A DNA stretch of 64,000 nucleotides from CBDFKY01 sp965248995 (GTDB lineage Bacteria; Pseudomonadota; Alphaproteobacteria; Rickettsiales; UBA998). The position numbers and the translations under genes were made by a program. The stretch's first letter is position 1; every line of letters begins with the position of its first letter. The stretch covers positions 124,001 through 188,000 of the forward strand of contig CBDFKY010000022.1 of the NCBI GenBank assembly GCA_965248995.1, written 5' to 3'. The notes under the pieces were generated by a model, which had not been told where the DNA came from, did no database searches, and saw nothing but the letters and a program-made list of their open reading frames with translations. Positions 36,894 through 46,868 of this stretch are shown here, in pieces.

Positions 36894-38615
36894 ATGCCGC
36901 TGCGTTCATTCGCCTCCCGCCGCCTGTCGCCACTGACCCCGGAAGGATTTTCCTGCAACGCGGGGTCCCTGCTGGTCAGTTCGCTGGCGATCACCATGCT
37001 GTCGCTGGCGCTGCCTGTCATGAGCCTGCAGATCTACGACCGGATACTCCCGAATCAGGGCTCCGGCACGCTGCCGGTCCTGACGATGGGCGTCTGCACC
37101 GCGGTCATGCTGGAACTGGCGTTACGGCTGATGCGGGGATACGCCATCGGTCGCGCCGGGGCGGCGTATGAACACCGCATGAGCTGCCTGATGCTCGGCA
37201 AGGTACTCTTGGCGGACCTCGCCAAGGCGCAGTGGGGTGGTGTCGGGGAATATCTGCACCGGATGGGAAGCGTCGGCAAGCTGAAGGATTTTTACAACGG
37301 GCAGGCGCTGACCGTCGCCGCGGAACTGCTCTTCGTTCCGCTCTCCTTAGGCCTTATCGCGCTTATCGCCGGGATTCTGGTACTGGTGCCTGCGTTTATC
37401 CTTTTACTATTTACAGGCGTCTCGCTCCTGAACGGCCGTCATCTGCGCGACATGCTGCGTGTCCGTGAATCGGCGGACGACCACAGGTTCGACTTCCTCA
37501 TCGAAGCGCTGGAAGGCGTGCATACGCTCAAATCTTTCGCGATGGAGAAATATTTTGAACGCCGCTACGAAGCGCTGGAGGAAACCTCCACCTTCGCCAA
37601 TTACGAAGTGACGCGCCAGACGGCCCTGACTTTCAACAGCGGCGCGATCTTCGGGCATCTGATGATGACCGCCGTCATCAGCGCCGGGGCGTGGTGCGTG
37701 CTGGAGGGCAGGCTGACCACCGGCTCCCTCATCGCTACCATGCTGCTGTCCGGCCGCCTGATGCAGCCGGTGCAGAAAGCGCTGGTGCTGTGGACGCGGT
37801 ACCAGGATTTCGTGCTGGCCTCTGCCCATGTCACCGACGTGCTGGAAACCCCGCAGCAGGAAACGGCGCCCCGCGCGCATGAACAGCCCGTCTTCGCCGA
37901 AGGACGGCTGACCTTGCAGCAGGTCACGTTCGGATATGGCAAGGGAACGACGCCGGTCATCGCCGACGCATCGCTGGAACTGCGCCCCGGCGAGGCGGTG
38001 TTGATCTCCGGCGGGCATGGCTGCGGTAAGACCACGTTATTTAAACTGATGGCGGGGCTGTATCCGGCGAATTCGGGGGAAATCCTCGTGGAAGGCGAAG
38101 CGGTCGCCACCTATCGGCCGCAGGAACTCAGCCGCCATATCGCCTATATCCGCACCGAGGCGATGATCTTCCGGGGCAGCATTCGCGACAACATGACCGG
38201 TTTCGGCCAGATCGAAGAGGGGCAGGCGCGGGAAATCTCCGCCCTGATGGCGGTGGACCGCGACGTGGCAAAACTACCGGGCGGGTTCGATACGTTCCTG
38301 AGCGGCAATGAAACCGACAATATTCCGCTGGGCCTGAAACAGCGCATTTCCATCGTGCGGGCGCTCGCCAGGAAGCCCCGGCTGATCCTTTTCGACAATG
38401 CGGAAGTCGCGCTGGACCGGGAGGGATATGAACATATCTACCAGTTGCTGGCACGGCTGAAATCCCGAGTTTCCATGGTGCTCGTCTCCGACGACCGCAA
38501 CATCCGTTCGCTGGCCGACAGGCATTACACGCTGCAGGACGGCCACCTGGAAGAATCGGCGTCCGTTCCGGTGAAACAGATGTTCCTGCAGGGATATCGG
38601 GAGCCGGCGCTATGA
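36894..38615 (+). CDS. Type I secretion ABC subunit 1 (TM-NBD), degenerate NBD
   Basis: 573 aa. N-terminal ABC exporter membrane domain (~6 TM; VMSLQIYDRILPNQGSGTLP is typical of PrtD/LapB-type subunits) and an NBD from ~335. Walker A is intact (GGHGCGKTT near residue 373), but the Q-loop reads YIRTE instead of YVPQ, the signature is degenerate (NIPLGLKQR rather than LSGGQ), Walker B is LILFDNAE with Asn in place of the catalytic Glu, and the switch His is replaced (VSDDR). Its stop overlaps the start of a second ABC gene (ATGA), so the two probably form a heterodimer exporting the upstream protein. Confidence 0.85.
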   Translation: MPLRSFASRRLSPLTPEGFSCNAGSLLVSSLAITMLSLALPVMSLQIYDRILPNQGSGTLPVLTMGVCTAVMLELALRLMRGYAIGRAGAAYEHRMSCLMLGKVLLADLAKAQWGGVGEYLHRMGSVGKLKDFYNGQALTVAAELLFVPLSLGLIALIAGILVLVPAFILLLFTGVSLLNGRHLRDMLRVRESADDHRFDFLIEALEGVHTLKSFAMEKYFERRYEALEETSTFANYEVTRQTALTFNSGAIFGHLMMTAVISAGAWCVLEGRLTTGSLIATMLLSGRLMQPVQKALVLWTRYQDFVLASAHVTDVLETPQQETAPRAHEQPVFAEGRLTLQQVTFGYGKGTTPVIADASLELRPGEAVLISGGHGCGKTTLFKLMAGLYPANSGEILVEGEAVATYRPQELSRHIAYIRTEAMIFRGSIRDNMTGFGQIEEGQAREISALMAVDRDVAKLPGGFDTFLSGNETDNIPLGLKQRISIVRALARKPRLILFDNAEVALDREGYEHIYQLLARLKSRVSMVLVSDDRNIRSLADRHYTLQDGHLEESASVPVKQMFLQGYREPAL

Positions 38616-40891
38616 ATGTCGCTGCGGAATCCTTCGCCATGAGCTCGCAACCTCTCCTGACACCGCTTAATCCGTTCGAGAGCGCGTACGAGATTTTCAC
38701 CAACAGCCAGCCGATCCTGAAAATGCTGCAGGCGATCGCCGAGGCGGGCCGCACCCAGTTTCATAGCGAAGGCAGCTGGGAAATCTGCCTGTGCGCGCTG
38801 ATCCTGACGCTGGAGCCGAACTGCCCGGTGCGCCGCATCCTGGAAGCGCTTCCCTACAATACGGAGGCCTTCCACGCGACCGACCTGCTTAATACTCTCG
38901 CCCATATGGGCTATTACTGCCAGCGTTCGGAATCGGAACTCGCAGACATCGACGAGAGGCTGCTGCCCGGCCTGTTCATCCCGCAGCAGGGCGAGCCGTG
39001 CATCGTGCTCGGGCGGGACGGGCAGGGACAGCTGCGGTTTTACGATCCGCTCTCCAAACTGGTGAGTTACGTGCCGTCCTCCTTTGAAAAAGGCGGCAAG
39101 ATCTGGTTCTTTCAGGCCTATGACGAGCACCGCGCGCCTACCTCCCGCTTCATGCGCACCGGTAGCGGTTATACATGGTTCCGGGCGCTGCTCGGCAGGT
39201 TTCATGGTACCTTTATCCAAGTGTTGAGCGCCGGGCTGGTACTTAATATCATCGCGCTCTCCACGCCCATTTTCACGATTCTGGTGTATGACAGGGTCAT
39301 CGCCGTCGGGTCCATGGAAACCCTGCCCATGCTGGTGGTGGGCGGGATGGTGTCCATTTTGTTCGAATGGAAACTGCGCCGCATCCGTTCGGACGGGCTT
39401 TCCTGGCTGGCGGGGCGGCTCGACAACATCGTGAGCAACCGCATCTTCGCGCATCTGATCGGCCTGTCGCCGACGCTAATCGAAAAAGCCTCCATCGCCG
39501 CGCAGATCGCCCGCATCAAGACGTTCGAATCGGTACGGGATTTTTTCAGCGGCTCGGTGTTCCTCTCGCTGATCGAAGCGCCGTTCGTCGTGGTGGCCGT
39601 TATCGCCATGGCGTGCATCTCCGGCTCGCTGGTGATGGTGCCGCTGACCGCCGTCCTCGGATATGTCGCGCTGTTCATGGCTATCCGCCAGAAAGTGAAG
39701 GTCTCCATCCGCATCGCCGCCAAGGCCAGCTCGGTGCGGCAGCAATTCACCATCGAGACATTCGAGAAGATGGAAGGCATCCGCACGCACGGCCTCGCCG
39801 CCAAGTGGCAGGACAAATTCCGGCACCTTTCCGGGCGCGAAATGATCGCCCATTTCCAGCTCGGCTGGCTCGGCATGGTGGCGGAAAACATCGCCAACGC
39901 GCTGACCGTCTGCGCCGCCGTCTCCACCATCGGTTTCGGGGCGGAGCATGTGTGGGCCGGGGAAATGAGCGCCGGTTCGCTGGTCGCCAGCATGATGCTG
40001 GTCTGGCGGATTCTCACCCCGTTTTACTCGCTCTGCACGATGGTGCCGCGACTCGAACAGCTGCGCAACAGCATCCATCAGGTCAATTTGCTGATGGATA
40101 TCGAGACGGAATCGGAAGAAGCGCACGCGTTTTCCCGCCTGCCGAAAGTGAAGGGGGCGGTCTCCTTCCACCATGTCGGTTTCGCTTATTCCGAGGAATC
40201 GGACTATATTTTCCAGGACCTGAGCTTCGAGGCGAAAGTGGGGGATCTGGTAGCGATCACCGGCGCCAACGGCACGGGCAAGGCGAGCGTGCTGAAACTG
40301 ATCCAGTCGATGCACCTGCCGAGCGCCGGCACCATTCGCATCGACGGATTCGATATCCGCCAGATCGACGCGCCGGACCTGCGCCGCCAGATCGCCTACG
40401 TGCCCAAAGTGGCGCATTTCTTTCACGGCAGCGTGATGGAAAACCTCCGCTTCGCCAACCCCACGGCCACGGAAACGCAGATGCTGGGGGCGCTGGAAAT
40501 GGCGGACGCGCTGGCCGATGTCCAGCGCCTGCCGCAAGGGTTGCATACCGTCATCGGAATGCATCACGGCGTCAAGCTGACTTCGACGCTGGCGACGAAA
40601 CTGTCGCTGGCCCGTGCCTACCTTCATCCGGCGCCACTGCTGCTGATCGATGAACTGCCCAACGCATTGCTTTCCGGAAAGGTTGGGGAAAACCTGAAGC
40701 GCTACCTGGCCCATGCGAAAGGGAAACGTACCGTGATCTGCTGTCTCTACCGTGATGACTTCATGAAAATGAGCGATACCATCGTCTGGCTGCGCGGTGC
40801 GGAAACCCCCTTCAGCGGGGCGCGGGACGTCATCCTGCCGTTGCTCTCCACCGCCGCACTGCATCACCGTCCTTCAGGAGCAACGACATGA
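38612..40891 (+). CDS. Type I secretion ABC subunit 2 with N-terminal C39-like domain, degenerate NBD
   Basis: 759 aa. Residues ~25-165 look like the C39-peptidase-like domain (CLD) of HlyB/LapB transporters. A clear Cys-His catalytic pair is not seen, so it likely binds substrate rather than cleaving it. Then TM helices (~190-480; LSTPIFTILVYDRVIAVGSM) and an NBD from ~515. Walker A is GANGTGKAS (the Ser/Thr after Lys is Ala), Walker B LLLIDELPN keeps Glu, the Q-loop is YVPKV (no Gln), the signature is absent (LTSTLATKLSLAR) and the switch His is missing (CLYRDD). Defects differ from subunit 1. Confidence 0.83.
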   Translation: MNVAAESFAMSSQPLLTPLNPFESAYEIFTNSQPILKMLQAIAEAGRTQFHSEGSWEICLCALILTLEPNCPVRRILEALPYNTEAFHATDLLNTLAHMGYYCQRSESELADIDERLLPGLFIPQQGEPCIVLGRDGQGQLRFYDPLSKLVSYVPSSFEKGGKIWFFQAYDEHRAPTSRFMRTGSGYTWFRALLGRFHGTFIQVLSAGLVLNIIALSTPIFTILVYDRVIAVGSMETLPMLVVGGMVSILFEWKLRRIRSDGLSWLAGRLDNIVSNRIFAHLIGLSPTLIEKASIAAQIARIKTFESVRDFFSGSVFLSLIEAPFVVVAVIAMACISGSLVMVPLTAVLGYVALFMAIRQKVKVSIRIAAKASSVRQQFTIETFEKMEGIRTHGLAAKWQDKFRHLSGREMIAHFQLGWLGMVAENIANALTVCAAVSTIGFGAEHVWAGEMSAGSLVASMMLVWRILTPFYSLCTMVPRLEQLRNSIHQVNLLMDIETESEEAHAFSRLPKVKGAVSFHHVGFAYSEESDYIFQDLSFEAKVGDLVAITGANGTGKASVLKLIQSMHLPSAGTIRIDGFDIRQIDAPDLRRQIAYVPKVAHFFHGSVMENLRFANPTATETQMLGALEMADALADVQRLPQGLHTVIGMHHGVKLTSTLATKLSLARAYLHPAPLLLIDELPNALLSGKVGENLKRYLAHAKGKRTVICCLYRDDFMKMSDTIVWLRGAETPFSGARDVILPLLSTAALHHRPSGATT

Positions 40892-42228
40892 AATTTTCCC
40901 TTCAGCACCCGGTTTCCATCGTAAAGCGTGAGAAACAGACGCGCTACCTCTCGCAGGCCATCCAGTTGGAGGAGGCGGTCAACCCGCATATCCTGCGCAT
41001 GACGATGGGGATCATTTCCGTTTCGGTCTTCGCCTTCCTCGTCTGGGCGGGATGCACCTCCATCCATGAAGTGGCGCGTACTCCCGGTGAAGTGGTGCCT
41101 GCCGGGTACCAGCAGCTCGTCCAGCATCTGGAAGGAGGGCTGGTCAGGCAGATCCACGTCGCCGACGGAGATAAAGTGGAGCAGGGGCAGCCGCTGGTGA
41201 CTCTGGATGACGCCGGTATCCGCGAAGATATGGAAAAAGCGGAAAGCTCGGAGCGTGAAATGGACATGCGCATCGAGCGGATGCGGGCGTTCCTTGAAAA
41301 GCGGCGGGCGGATTTCAGTAAGATTAAGGGTGTCACCAAGGTCATGATCGCCGATCAGGAAGCGTGGTTCAAAGGAACGGAAGAAGCCCGAAGCAAGGAA
41401 GCCCTTATCATCGCCAAGCAGCTGCAGGAAAAAAAGCAGGAGGTGAAGGGGCTCAGGGCTGGCATCGCCACCACCAACCAGAATTATCGTCTGGCGGACG
41501 ACGTGTACCAGCGCCGGAAATCACTGGCCGCCAAGGGATATGCTTCCCATATCCAGAACCTTCAGGACGAGCAGCGGGTCATCGAGCTGCAGGGCCAGAA
41601 AAACCAGTTGAGCGCACAGATCACCCAGGCGGAGACCGCGGTCACCGAATACCAGCACCGGCTGGAAGCGCTCGGCGCCGGATATCGCGATACGACCCAT
41701 GAGAAACTGGCGGAACTGGAAGCGGAAAAAGCCCAGAACATCGAGGGCCTGCGCAAACTGCGCGAGCGGCGGGACCGGCTGGTTATCCGCGCCCCGGTGC
41801 GCGGGCTGGTGAAGGGGTTGGCCGTCAATACCATCGGCGGCGTGATTCAACCCGGCCAGACCATCATGGAAATTGTCCCGCTCGATAAAAAGTTGATTGT
41901 ACAGGTCAAAATCGCGCCGCAGGATATCGGCCACGTCCAGACCGGGCAGGAAGTGCGGATGAAATTCAGCAGCTACGATTTCGCGCGCTACGGCTTCGTC
42001 AACGGAACACTGGACCAGATTTCCGCCACCACCTTCGTCAGCGAAAACGGTGAGCGTTACTATCAGGGGCGCATTATCCCGGATAACGCGTATGTCGGCG
42101 CCCGCGACAATCCCATCCTGCCGGGCATGACGGTGATGGCCGATGTCGTCACCGGGCAGAAAACCCTGCTGCAATATCTGTTCAAACCCATCCATACCTC
42201 GCTGCAAAGCGCATTCAGTGAACGTTAA
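40888..42228 (+). CDS. HlyD-family type I secretion periplasmic adaptor
   Basis: 446 aa. Cytoplasmic N-terminus, one TM helix (~35-57, MGIISVSVFAFLVWAGCTSI), a lipoyl half-motif (GEVVPAGYQQLVQHLEGGLV), a long coiled coil (~110-290), the second lipoyl half (VIRAPVRGLVKGLAVNTIGG) and a beta-barrel end (PILPGMTVMADVVTGQKTLL), as in HlyD/PrtE/LapC. It bridges the inner-membrane ABC pair and an outer-membrane TolC-type channel, which is not encoded here. ATGA overlap with the preceding gene. Confidence 0.93.
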   Translation: MKFSLQHPVSIVKREKQTRYLSQAIQLEEAVNPHILRMTMGIISVSVFAFLVWAGCTSIHEVARTPGEVVPAGYQQLVQHLEGGLVRQIHVADGDKVEQGQPLVTLDDAGIREDMEKAESSEREMDMRIERMRAFLEKRRADFSKIKGVTKVMIADQEAWFKGTEEARSKEALIIAKQLQEKKQEVKGLRAGIATTNQNYRLADDVYQRRKSLAAKGYASHIQNLQDEQRVIELQGQKNQLSAQITQAETAVTEYQHRLEALGAGYRDTTHEKLAELEAEKAQNIEGLRKLRERRDRLVIRAPVRGLVKGLAVNTIGGVIQPGQTIMEIVPLDKKLIVQVKIAPQDIGHVQTGQEVRMKFSSYDFARYGFVNGTLDQISATTFVSENGERYYQGRIIPDNAYVGARDNPILPGMTVMADVVTGQKTLLQYLFKPIHTSLQSAFSER

Positions 42229-42248
42229 CCCGGAAAAAGAGCATCCTC

Positions 42249-43205
42249 ATGACCACGTCGATGATAGAAAAAAGCAGGGATTTCCTGTTAAACAAGGAAC
42301 AACCCGCGCTGGTGCTGGTGGTGGAAGACGACGCGTTTTCCATGGCGTTCATGGAAGCATACGTGGTGGAAATGGGACATGAACTGTTGAAAGCCGCCAA
42401 CGGCAAGGAAGCCATCGCGTGCATGCAGGCGCACCGCCACCGGATCGACGTGGTGCTGATGGACCGGGAAATGCCGGTGATGGACGGACTCTCCGCCGTG
42501 CGCCGCATCAAGGAAACGCCGCAGCTGCGCGCAATCCCCGTCATCATGATCACGGCGGCGGATTCCATGCAGGATATCCGGCAGGGGCTGGAGGCAGGGG
42601 TCTTTTATTACCTGACCAAGCCGGTGCAGGGAGAAATCCTGCATTCCGTGCTTTCCGCCGCCATCCGCGAATCACGCCAGGCCCGCGTGCTGGCGGAGGA
42701 ACTGCATCAGCACCGCACCAGCTTCAACCTGATCGATACCTGTAAGTTTCAGTTCCGCAGCTTGAGCGAAGCGGAAAACCTGGCCGCTTTCATGGCGAAC
42801 TGCTTCCCGGACCCGCAGCGCGTGCTCAGCGGACTCGGTGAGCTGCTGATGAACGCCGTCGAGCATGGCAATCTCTCCATTGGATATCAGCAGAAAACGG
42901 AATGGCTTACGGCGGGCATCTGGCGTGCGGAGATCAACCGCCTGCAGCAATCCCCCCTTCATGCCCATAAGACCGCGACCGCCACCATCGCCCGCAAGGA
43001 ACAGGGGATGTACGTGGTGATCGAAGACGAAGGGGAAGGGTTCGAATGGCGAAGCTACCTGATGATCGACCCCGCCCGCGCCAGCGACAATCACGGGCGC
43101 GGCATCGCCCAGGCCAACGCGCTCAGTTTCGACAAGCTGACCTACAACGCGAAAGGCAATCAGGCGGTGGGATTCGTGAGCCACCAGAAGCGGCTTGAAT
43201 GGTAA
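42249..43205 (+). CDS. Response regulator fused to a RsbW-like ATP-binding domain
   Basis: 318 aa. REC domain residues ~20-140 (VVEDDAFSMAF; phospho-Asp in VVLMDREMPVMDG; YLTKPVQ) followed by a GHKL ATPase domain (~165-315) with N-box LGELLMNAVEHGN, G1 DEGEGFEW and G2 HGRGIAQAN, but no HisKA. This is the layout of REC-linked anti-sigma-factor kinases of the RsbW/SpoIIAB type. It may phosphorylate an anti-anti-sigma partner, not seen here. Lies 20 bp after hlyD and ahead of two hybrid kinases. Confidence 0.85.
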   Translation: MTTSMIEKSRDFLLNKEQPALVLVVEDDAFSMAFMEAYVVEMGHELLKAANGKEAIACMQAHRHRIDVVLMDREMPVMDGLSAVRRIKETPQLRAIPVIMITAADSMQDIRQGLEAGVFYYLTKPVQGEILHSVLSAAIRESRQARVLAEELHQHRTSFNLIDTCKFQFRSLSEAENLAAFMANCFPDPQRVLSGLGELLMNAVEHGNLSIGYQQKTEWLTAGIWRAEINRLQQSPLHAHKTATATIARKEQGMYVVIEDEGEGFEWRSYLMIDPARASDNHGRGIAQANALSFDKLTYNAKGNQAVGFVSHQKRLEW

Positions 43206-43232
43206 CGAACTGAAACGACGTGGAATCTGCTT

Positions 43233-45947
43233 ATGACGACTATCTTGCGTAATTCGTTTTTCATCAAATCCTCCGTGGCGATGTCGGCGCTGGTGATCGT
43301 GGTGCTCATCGCCGTCTACCATCTGTACCAGACCTTCACCGTTTCCGTCGCCCGGAACATGGAAATCGTACGGCTCAGCGACAAGGCGGCCTATCTCGAC
43401 GAGGTGCTCACCATGTCGGCGCGCATGGCCGTGCTGACCGGTGATACGGAATGGAAAAAGCGCTACGATATCAGTGATCCCGAACTGACACATATTCTCA
43501 CTACGCTGTTCGGACTGGAATCCCATTCGTCCAACCAGCCGCTGATTTCAGAAATCAGCCTGATCAACGAACGTCTGAGCCTCATAGACCGGCAGGCCTT
43601 CGGCGCGATGCAGGCAGGGCACCCGGAGCAGGCGAAGCTGCTGCTGTTCAATAACACCTATGTTTCCGATAAAAACCGTTACAACGAAACGCTGGCGCAT
43701 TTCGTCAAGTCGCTTAAGGAGGATTCGGAGAAGAAATCCGCCAATCTCGATATGACCATGATCTGCATCATGGTGGTGGTCATCCTGTTGCTGTGGATCT
43801 GTTGCGCCTGGCTGCTCGCGGTCAACATGGAACGCTCTTCCGCCTTGCGCCAGAAAGCGGAAACCCTGTCGCGCCTGAAGTCGGAATTCCTGGCGAGCAT
43901 GAGCCATGAAATCCGCACGCCGATGAACGGGATCCTCGGCATGGCCGAACTGATCCTCGGTACGCAGCCGAACCCGCAGGTGGAAGGGTATGCGCGCATC
44001 ATCATCAATTCGGGTGAGTCGCTGATGACGATCATCGACGATATCCTGGATTTCTCCAAGATCGAGGCGGGCAAGATGGTGCTCGATCCCATGCCGGTCG
44101 ATATGCTGGAACTGGCGGACGAAATCACGCGGCTCTACTCGGTAAAGGCGAGAGACAAGGCGCTGGAACTGGCGGTGCGTTACGTTCCGGGTACCGAACA
44201 GTTCGTCTATGCCGATCCCGTACGGCTGCGCCAGATTCTCGGCAACCTTATCAGCAATGCCATCAAGTTCACGGAAAAGGGGCATGTCACGCTGACCATT
44301 TCCGAAGAAAAATCCGAAGGAAAAGTAGCGGATGAGATCAAACTGCGTTTCATGCTCGAAGATACGGGCATTGGCCTCAGCAAAGAGGCATGCGGCAAGA
44401 TTTTTGAAAAATTCATGCAGGCCGACAGTTCCACCACGCGCCGTTTCGGCGGCACGGGCCTGGGGCTTTCCATTTCCCAGAGCCTGATCGCCATGATGAA
44501 CGGGGAGATCGGCGTGGAAAGTACGGAAGGGCAGGGTTCCGTTTTCTGGTTTACCGTGACCTGCAGGCGCAACAGCAAGGAATACCGTTCGCTTTCCAAA
44601 CCCCCCGTATTGCGGGATATTAAAGTGCTGGTGGTGGATGATTTCGCCGTGATCCGCCAGCTGGTGACGGAACAACTGACCCAGATGGGCATGCGCTGCC
44701 AGAGCGCCGAGAACGCCAAGACGGCGCTGGCCATGATGCATCAGGCAAGTGCGGAAATGGACCCGTTCCAGCTGGTGCTGATCGACTACCTGATGCCGGA
44801 AATCCAGGGGGATATGCTGGCCAGCATGATCAACGACTATCCCGACCTGCGCTCCGCCTGCCTCGTGATGCTGACCTCCGCCGGCAGCCCGCTCGCCGAC
44901 GAGGAGTTCGTGAAAAAAGGCTTCTCCGCCTATATCCCCAAACCCGTGGAGACACGCGGCATGGCCCGCTCGCTGGCGATGATCTGGAGCCGGTATCAGC
45001 AGGGGGAAACGCAGCAGCTCATCCGGGTGGATACCGGTTTCAGCGGCAACATTTCCACCGAGGCGGAAAAGGAACTAACCGCGACCGGCGCCTGCGTGCT
45101 GGTGGCGGAGGATAACCTGATCAATCAGGTGTTCATCCGAGAAATACTGGAAGAGATGGGCTGCGTCTGCACCATCGTCGCCAACGGCAAGGATGCGGTG
45201 CAGGAAGTACAGAACAAACCGTATGACCTGATATTGATGGACTGCCTGATGCCCGTCATGGACGGGTTCGACGCCACCCGCATCATCTGCCGCCTGAAAA
45301 GCGAAGGGCAGGTACGCGCCACGCTGCCGATCATCGCCCTGACCGCCAACGCCATGAAGGGCGACCGTGAACGCTGTCTCAGCGCCGGCATGGATGAATA
45401 TATCAGCAAGCCGGTACGTAAGAAAGAACTGAAAAACGTGGTATCGTCCTGGGTGAAGAATCGCGGCGTGGAAATTACCGCTAGCGCCATCCCCGTCAAT
45501 CAACCGGGCCAGACACAGCGGGATATGCCGCTTGCGGGCTCGTCGATTCCCGTCATGGAGGGAGAGGAGGAGGTGGAGGTTCAAGGCGCCGTACTGGATA
45601 TGGAAACGGTCCGCCAGGCCAGGGAAATCCTGAAAGGGAAATATGACGCGATGGTGACGATGTTCATCACTGGCAGCGAAACGCGGCTCGAGGAAATCCG
45701 CACGGGCCTTGAGGCGGGAGACAGGGACGGCGTCATCCGCGCCGCCCACAGCTTGAAATCCACCGCCATGCAGATGGGAGCGGAGCGCCTCTCCAATCAC
45801 GCCAAGCAGATGGAGGCGATGGGCAGGCGGTGCGCGGAGAATAAACCGGAACCGGAAGACGGAGAGGAGAAAATGACCCGCCTCTACCAAGAAGCCATCG
45901 TGATCCTGGCGGATACCGTCAGCGCGTTCCAGTTCCGGGCCGCATGA
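43233..45947 (+). CDS. Membrane hybrid histidine kinase (HisKA-HATPase-REC-REC-HPt)
   Basis: 904 aa. Two TM helices (~10-30 and ~175-195) flank a ~140-residue periplasmic sensor; HisKA with SHEIRTPMNGILGMAEL; HATPase with N-box NLISNAIKFTEKG and GTGLGLSISQSL; REC1 (VVDDFAVIRQLV, LIDYLMPE), REC2 (VAEDNLINQVF, LMDCLMPVMDGFDAT) and a C-terminal HPt (AAHSLKSTAMQMGAERL). A complete BarA/ArcB-like phosphorelay in one chain. Between a REC-HATPase gene and another hybrid kinase, so the cluster probably integrates several inputs, perhaps controlling the exporter upstream. Confidence 0.92.
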   Translation: MTTILRNSFFIKSSVAMSALVIVVLIAVYHLYQTFTVSVARNMEIVRLSDKAAYLDEVLTMSARMAVLTGDTEWKKRYDISDPELTHILTTLFGLESHSSNQPLISEISLINERLSLIDRQAFGAMQAGHPEQAKLLLFNNTYVSDKNRYNETLAHFVKSLKEDSEKKSANLDMTMICIMVVVILLLWICCAWLLAVNMERSSALRQKAETLSRLKSEFLASMSHEIRTPMNGILGMAELILGTQPNPQVEGYARIIINSGESLMTIIDDILDFSKIEAGKMVLDPMPVDMLELADEITRLYSVKARDKALELAVRYVPGTEQFVYADPVRLRQILGNLISNAIKFTEKGHVTLTISEEKSEGKVADEIKLRFMLEDTGIGLSKEACGKIFEKFMQADSSTTRRFGGTGLGLSISQSLIAMMNGEIGVESTEGQGSVFWFTVTCRRNSKEYRSLSKPPVLRDIKVLVVDDFAVIRQLVTEQLTQMGMRCQSAENAKTALAMMHQASAEMDPFQLVLIDYLMPEIQGDMLASMINDYPDLRSACLVMLTSAGSPLADEEFVKKGFSAYIPKPVETRGMARSLAMIWSRYQQGETQQLIRVDTGFSGNISTEAEKELTATGACVLVAEDNLINQVFIREILEEMGCVCTIVANGKDAVQEVQNKPYDLILMDCLMPVMDGFDATRIICRLKSEGQVRATLPIIALTANAMKGDRERCLSAGMDEYISKPVRKKELKNVVSSWVKNRGVEITASAIPVNQPGQTQRDMPLAGSSIPVMEGEEEVEVQGAVLDMETVRQAREILKGKYDAMVTMFITGSETRLEEIRTGLEAGDRDGVIRAAHSLKSTAMQMGAERLSNHAKQMEAMGRRCAENKPEPEDGEEKMTRLYQEAIVILADTVSAFQFRAA

Positions 45948-45974
45948 ATTTATCAACACACCTAAGAGGATGCC

Positions 45975-46856
45975 GTGATTATCATCAGTGAACAGACCGA
46001 AACGATCCTGCTGCAGGAACTGCGCAAGCGTAACGTGGGCGTGGCGGGCCACCATTGCTTCTACCTCGGCATGTCGGCGCTTCCCCACGGCCGGAAGGAG
46101 ATATTTCAGGCGCTAAGCGCCGGGCTCAAGGAGCTGGATATTCCCCATCAGCCTTACGTGTATCTGTGCGCGGACAAGGATATCGTCATCGGGCTTCGCG
46201 ATATGAAGGAAATGCATTTTTCCTGGGTGGTGGAACATATGGCGAAAACGCTGGAACTGCCGTCGCTCGCTTCGCACTGCGCGACGTGGGACATCTGGCT
46301 CGACTGGGGAAAGATCGAGCCGTTGCTGAGTGCCAAGATCGCCCTGCTGCAGACGGCGGCGGACCAGCAGCGCGAAAAGGACGTGGACACGGAAGCGCAG
46401 CGTGCCGTGGAGGAAACGCTGCGGATGGTGGAGGCGGAATGGGAAGCGACGCTGACCCAGCGCCGCATGATCCGCCTGCAGCCGCTGGTGATGATCGCCG
46501 ATGACGACCAGTTCTCCCGCACGCTGGCGATCAACCTGCTGGAGCGCGATTACGCCTCCGCCGCGGCGCGTAACGGCCGCGAAACGTTGAAAGTGTATTT
46601 GGAACGCGCGCCGGACGTGTTGTTCCTCGATATCGGCATGCCGGACATCAGCGGGCATATCCTGCTCGAACATCTGTTGAAACTGGACCCGCAGGCGCAT
46701 ATCATCATGTTCAGCGGGCGTCGTGACAAGGAAACGGTGCTCCGGGCCATGCAGGCGGGGGCGAAAGGGTTCGTCGGCAAGCCGTTCACCCGCGCCAAGA
46801 TCATGGAATATGTCGCCTCTTCGCCGTTCGTACGGCAGAAACTGGCGGCGGCGTAA
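45975..46856 (+). CDS. Unrecognised N-terminal domain fused to a C-terminal REC domain
   Basis: 293 aa, GTG start at 45975 with aagagg 7 nt before. Residues ~165-290 form a REC domain (MIADDDQFSRTLAINLL; phospho-Asp in VLFLDIGMPDISGH; GFVGKPFTRAK). The first ~120 residues (HHCFYLGMSALPHGRKEIFQ, YVYLCADKDIVIGLRD) are unrecognised, joined by a charged coiled coil (~110-155). REC at the C-terminus makes the N-terminal domain either the sensor or an output module. Spaced 27 bp from the preceding kinase and 12 bp from the next. Confidence 0.8.
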   Translation: MIIISEQTETILLQELRKRNVGVAGHHCFYLGMSALPHGRKEIFQALSAGLKELDIPHQPYVYLCADKDIVIGLRDMKEMHFSWVVEHMAKTLELPSLASHCATWDIWLDWGKIEPLLSAKIALLQTAADQQREKDVDTEAQRAVEETLRMVEAEWEATLTQRRMIRLQPLVMIADDDQFSRTLAINLLERDYASAAARNGRETLKVYLERAPDVLFLDIGMPDISGHILLEHLLKLDPQAHIIMFSGRRDKETVLRAMQAGAKGFVGKPFTRAKIMEYVASSPFVRQKLAAA

Positions 46857-46868
46857 GGTCTGGCGCCT

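Noticed and set aside
36894..40891. Bacteriocin-processing (C39) exporter
   Set aside because: The N-terminal domain of the second ABC subunit lacks a clear catalytic Cys/His pair and no double-glycine leader peptide gene was found nearby.
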